Below the pieces are notes generated by a model. That model searched no databases, was not told the origin of the DNA, and was given only the letters and a program-made list of their open reading frames with translations. A program made the translations under genes and the position numbers. From positions 1-6,575 of the forward strand of contig CAYRTP010000148.1 of the NCBI GenBank assembly GCA_964427175.1: DNA of 6,575 bases, read 5' to 3'. The stretch comes from CAMEON01 sp964427175 (lineage in GTDB: Bacteria; Bacillota; Clostridia; Oscillospirales; CAG-272). Numbering within the stretch: position 1 is the stretch's first letter; every line of letters starts with the position of its first letter. Shown in pieces: positions 6,353 through 6,575 of the stretch.

Positions 6353-6387
6353 ACGAATCACTCCTTATCCAAGGAAATTTCCTTTTT
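6353..6387 (-). promoter_or_regulatory. short unfoldase leader with a possible RBS-masking hairpin
   Basis: The predicted leader is only about 35 nt. Its TCCTT (6371-6375) can pair with the AAGGA of the ribosome binding site (6362-6366) across a four-base GGAT loop, extended by one G-U pair to 6 bp. The same TCCTT can instead pair with an upstream AAGGA (6380-6384), as the 14-bp palindrome AAGGAAATTTCCTT (6371-6384) shows. The two pairings exclude each other, which would suit a temperature- or factor-sensitive translation switch. The stems are short, so the function is inference. Confidence 0.4.
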
Positions 6388-6423
6388 GGCCACAGTATAG
6401 CATAACCACGACCAAAAAGGAAA
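6378..6423 (-). promoter_or_regulatory. 12-bp inverted repeat bracketing the unfoldase -10 box (candidate operator)
   Basis: Two perfect inverted 12-mers, TTTCCTTTTTGG and CCAAAAAGGAAA (6378-6389 and 6412-6423), are separated by 22 bp whose centre is the -10 hexamer. The half-site centres are 34 bp apart, close to three helical turns. The sequence does not match the CtsR heptamer repeat or the HrcA CIRCE element that usually control clp genes in Firmicutes. It looks like an operator for an unidentified regulator. Confidence 0.5.
6394..6402 (-). promoter_or_regulatory. extended -10 promoter of the unfoldase operon
   Basis: On the minus strand TATACT (6394-6399) is preceded by TGC, making an extended -10 element. 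No recognisable -35 hexamer lies 16-18 nt upstream (the region is T-rich), so the promoter probably depends on the extended -10 or on an activator. Transcription would begin near 6387, giving a leader of about 35 nt and reading the unfoldase, the ATPase-like gene and perhaps the YlmC-like gene. Confidence 0.65.
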
Positions 6424-6460
6424 AACAAATTGTGAATATCAAATTCAATGATAAACGTAG

Positions 6461-6482
6461 GGAACGCTGTCCCCAGCGTTCC
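6461..6482. repeat. GC-rich hairpin GGAACGCT/AGCGTTCC
   Basis: A perfect 8-bp inverted repeat around a GTCCCC loop lies upstream of the unfoldase promoter and away from any gene. No T-run follows on the plus strand, and on the minus strand only TACG follows, so it is not an obvious terminator. It resembles the short GTAGGG-flanked hairpin repeats found in intergenic regions of gut Clostridia. Confidence 0.5.
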
Positions 6483-6506
6483 GCAGACTGTCGAAATCGT
6501 CATTTT

Positions 6507-6575
6507 GCGCGAAGCGCCTCGGCTCTCCCCTTGGGGGAGCTGTCGCGCGAACAGCGCGACTGAGGGGGTTATTGC
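6507..6575. repeat. multi-hairpin interspersed repeat, truncated by right window edge
   Basis: This stretch packs three inverted repeats with little spacing: GCGC/GCGC (6507-6517), CTCCCC/GGGGAG around TTG (6525-6539), and GTCGCGC/GCGCGAC around GAACA (6542-6560), followed by GAGGGGG that could also pair with the CTCCCC block. The layout resembles the MITE-like CTCCCC...GGGGAGCTGTCGC...GCGACTGAGGGG repeats of Clostridiales. No open reading frame with a ribosome binding site was found here, and 6424-6460 is plain AT-rich spacer. Confidence 0.55.

Noticed and set aside
6353..6361. GTG start at 6361 for the unfoldase (three extra residues)
   Set aside because: The GTG overlaps the AAGGAG ribosome binding site itself; the ATG at 6352 has correct 8-nt spacing.
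4748..6400. 550-codon plus-strand open frame opposite the unfoldase
   Set aside because: Leu/Gly/Asp-rich antisense shadow with no domain signature; the minus strand carries an intact AAA+ protein.
6365..6440. CtsR or HrcA (CIRCE) operator at the unfoldase promoter
   Set aside because: No GGTCAAA-type heptamer tandem and no TTAGCACTC/GAGTGCTAA pair are present on either strand.
6461..6575. CRISPR array
   Set aside because: The inverted repeats differ from one another and there is no regular direct repeat with uniform spacers.

Overview
The window looks like a chromosomal segment of a high-GC, endospore-lineage Firmicute, most likely a gut Clostridia (Oscillospiraceae/Ruminococcaceae type). 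The evidence is strong AAGGAGG-type ribosome binding sites, a textbook sigma-A promoter, a YlmC/YmxH-family protein, a zinc-finger ClpE/ClpC-type unfoldase and GC-rich palindromic intergenic repeats of the sort common in these genomes. This assignment is an inference; no rRNA or other taxonomic marker is present.

All genes I support are on the minus strand. From right to left (the direction of transcription) they are: 6424-6575, an intergenic edge with GC-rich hairpin repeats; 6352-4037, a ClpE-like AAA+ unfoldase behind its own promoter; 4015-1334, an 893-residue membrane protein with the full P2-type ATPase layout but with the signature catalytic motifs replaced; 1173-889, a small YlmC/YmxH-family protein ending in a strong terminator (851-882); a 96-nt near-perfect palindrome (713-808); then the promoter (629-657), a structured leader, and the first 165 codons of rpsB (495-1), which runs off the left edge.

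The unfoldase and the P-type ATPase relative are 21 nt apart with the second gene's ribosome binding site inside the gap, so they are almost certainly one transcript. I see no strong promoter or terminator between the ATPase relative and the ylmC-like gene, so that gene may be the third member, separated by a 160-nt hairpin-rich spacer. rpsB is a separate unit with its own promoter.

The most striking object is the ATPase relative. The phosphorylated Asp of DKTGT is Val, TGES is DASD, TGD is LRN, and GDGxND is degraded, yet ten membrane segments, the actuator-domain framework and some ion-site residues persist in an uninterrupted reading frame. It looks like a pseudo-pump retained for a non-catalytic job next to a protein unfoldase. 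A second point of interest is the unfoldase promoter: a perfect 12-bp inverted repeat brackets the -10 box, and the short leader can form a hairpin hiding the ribosome binding site.
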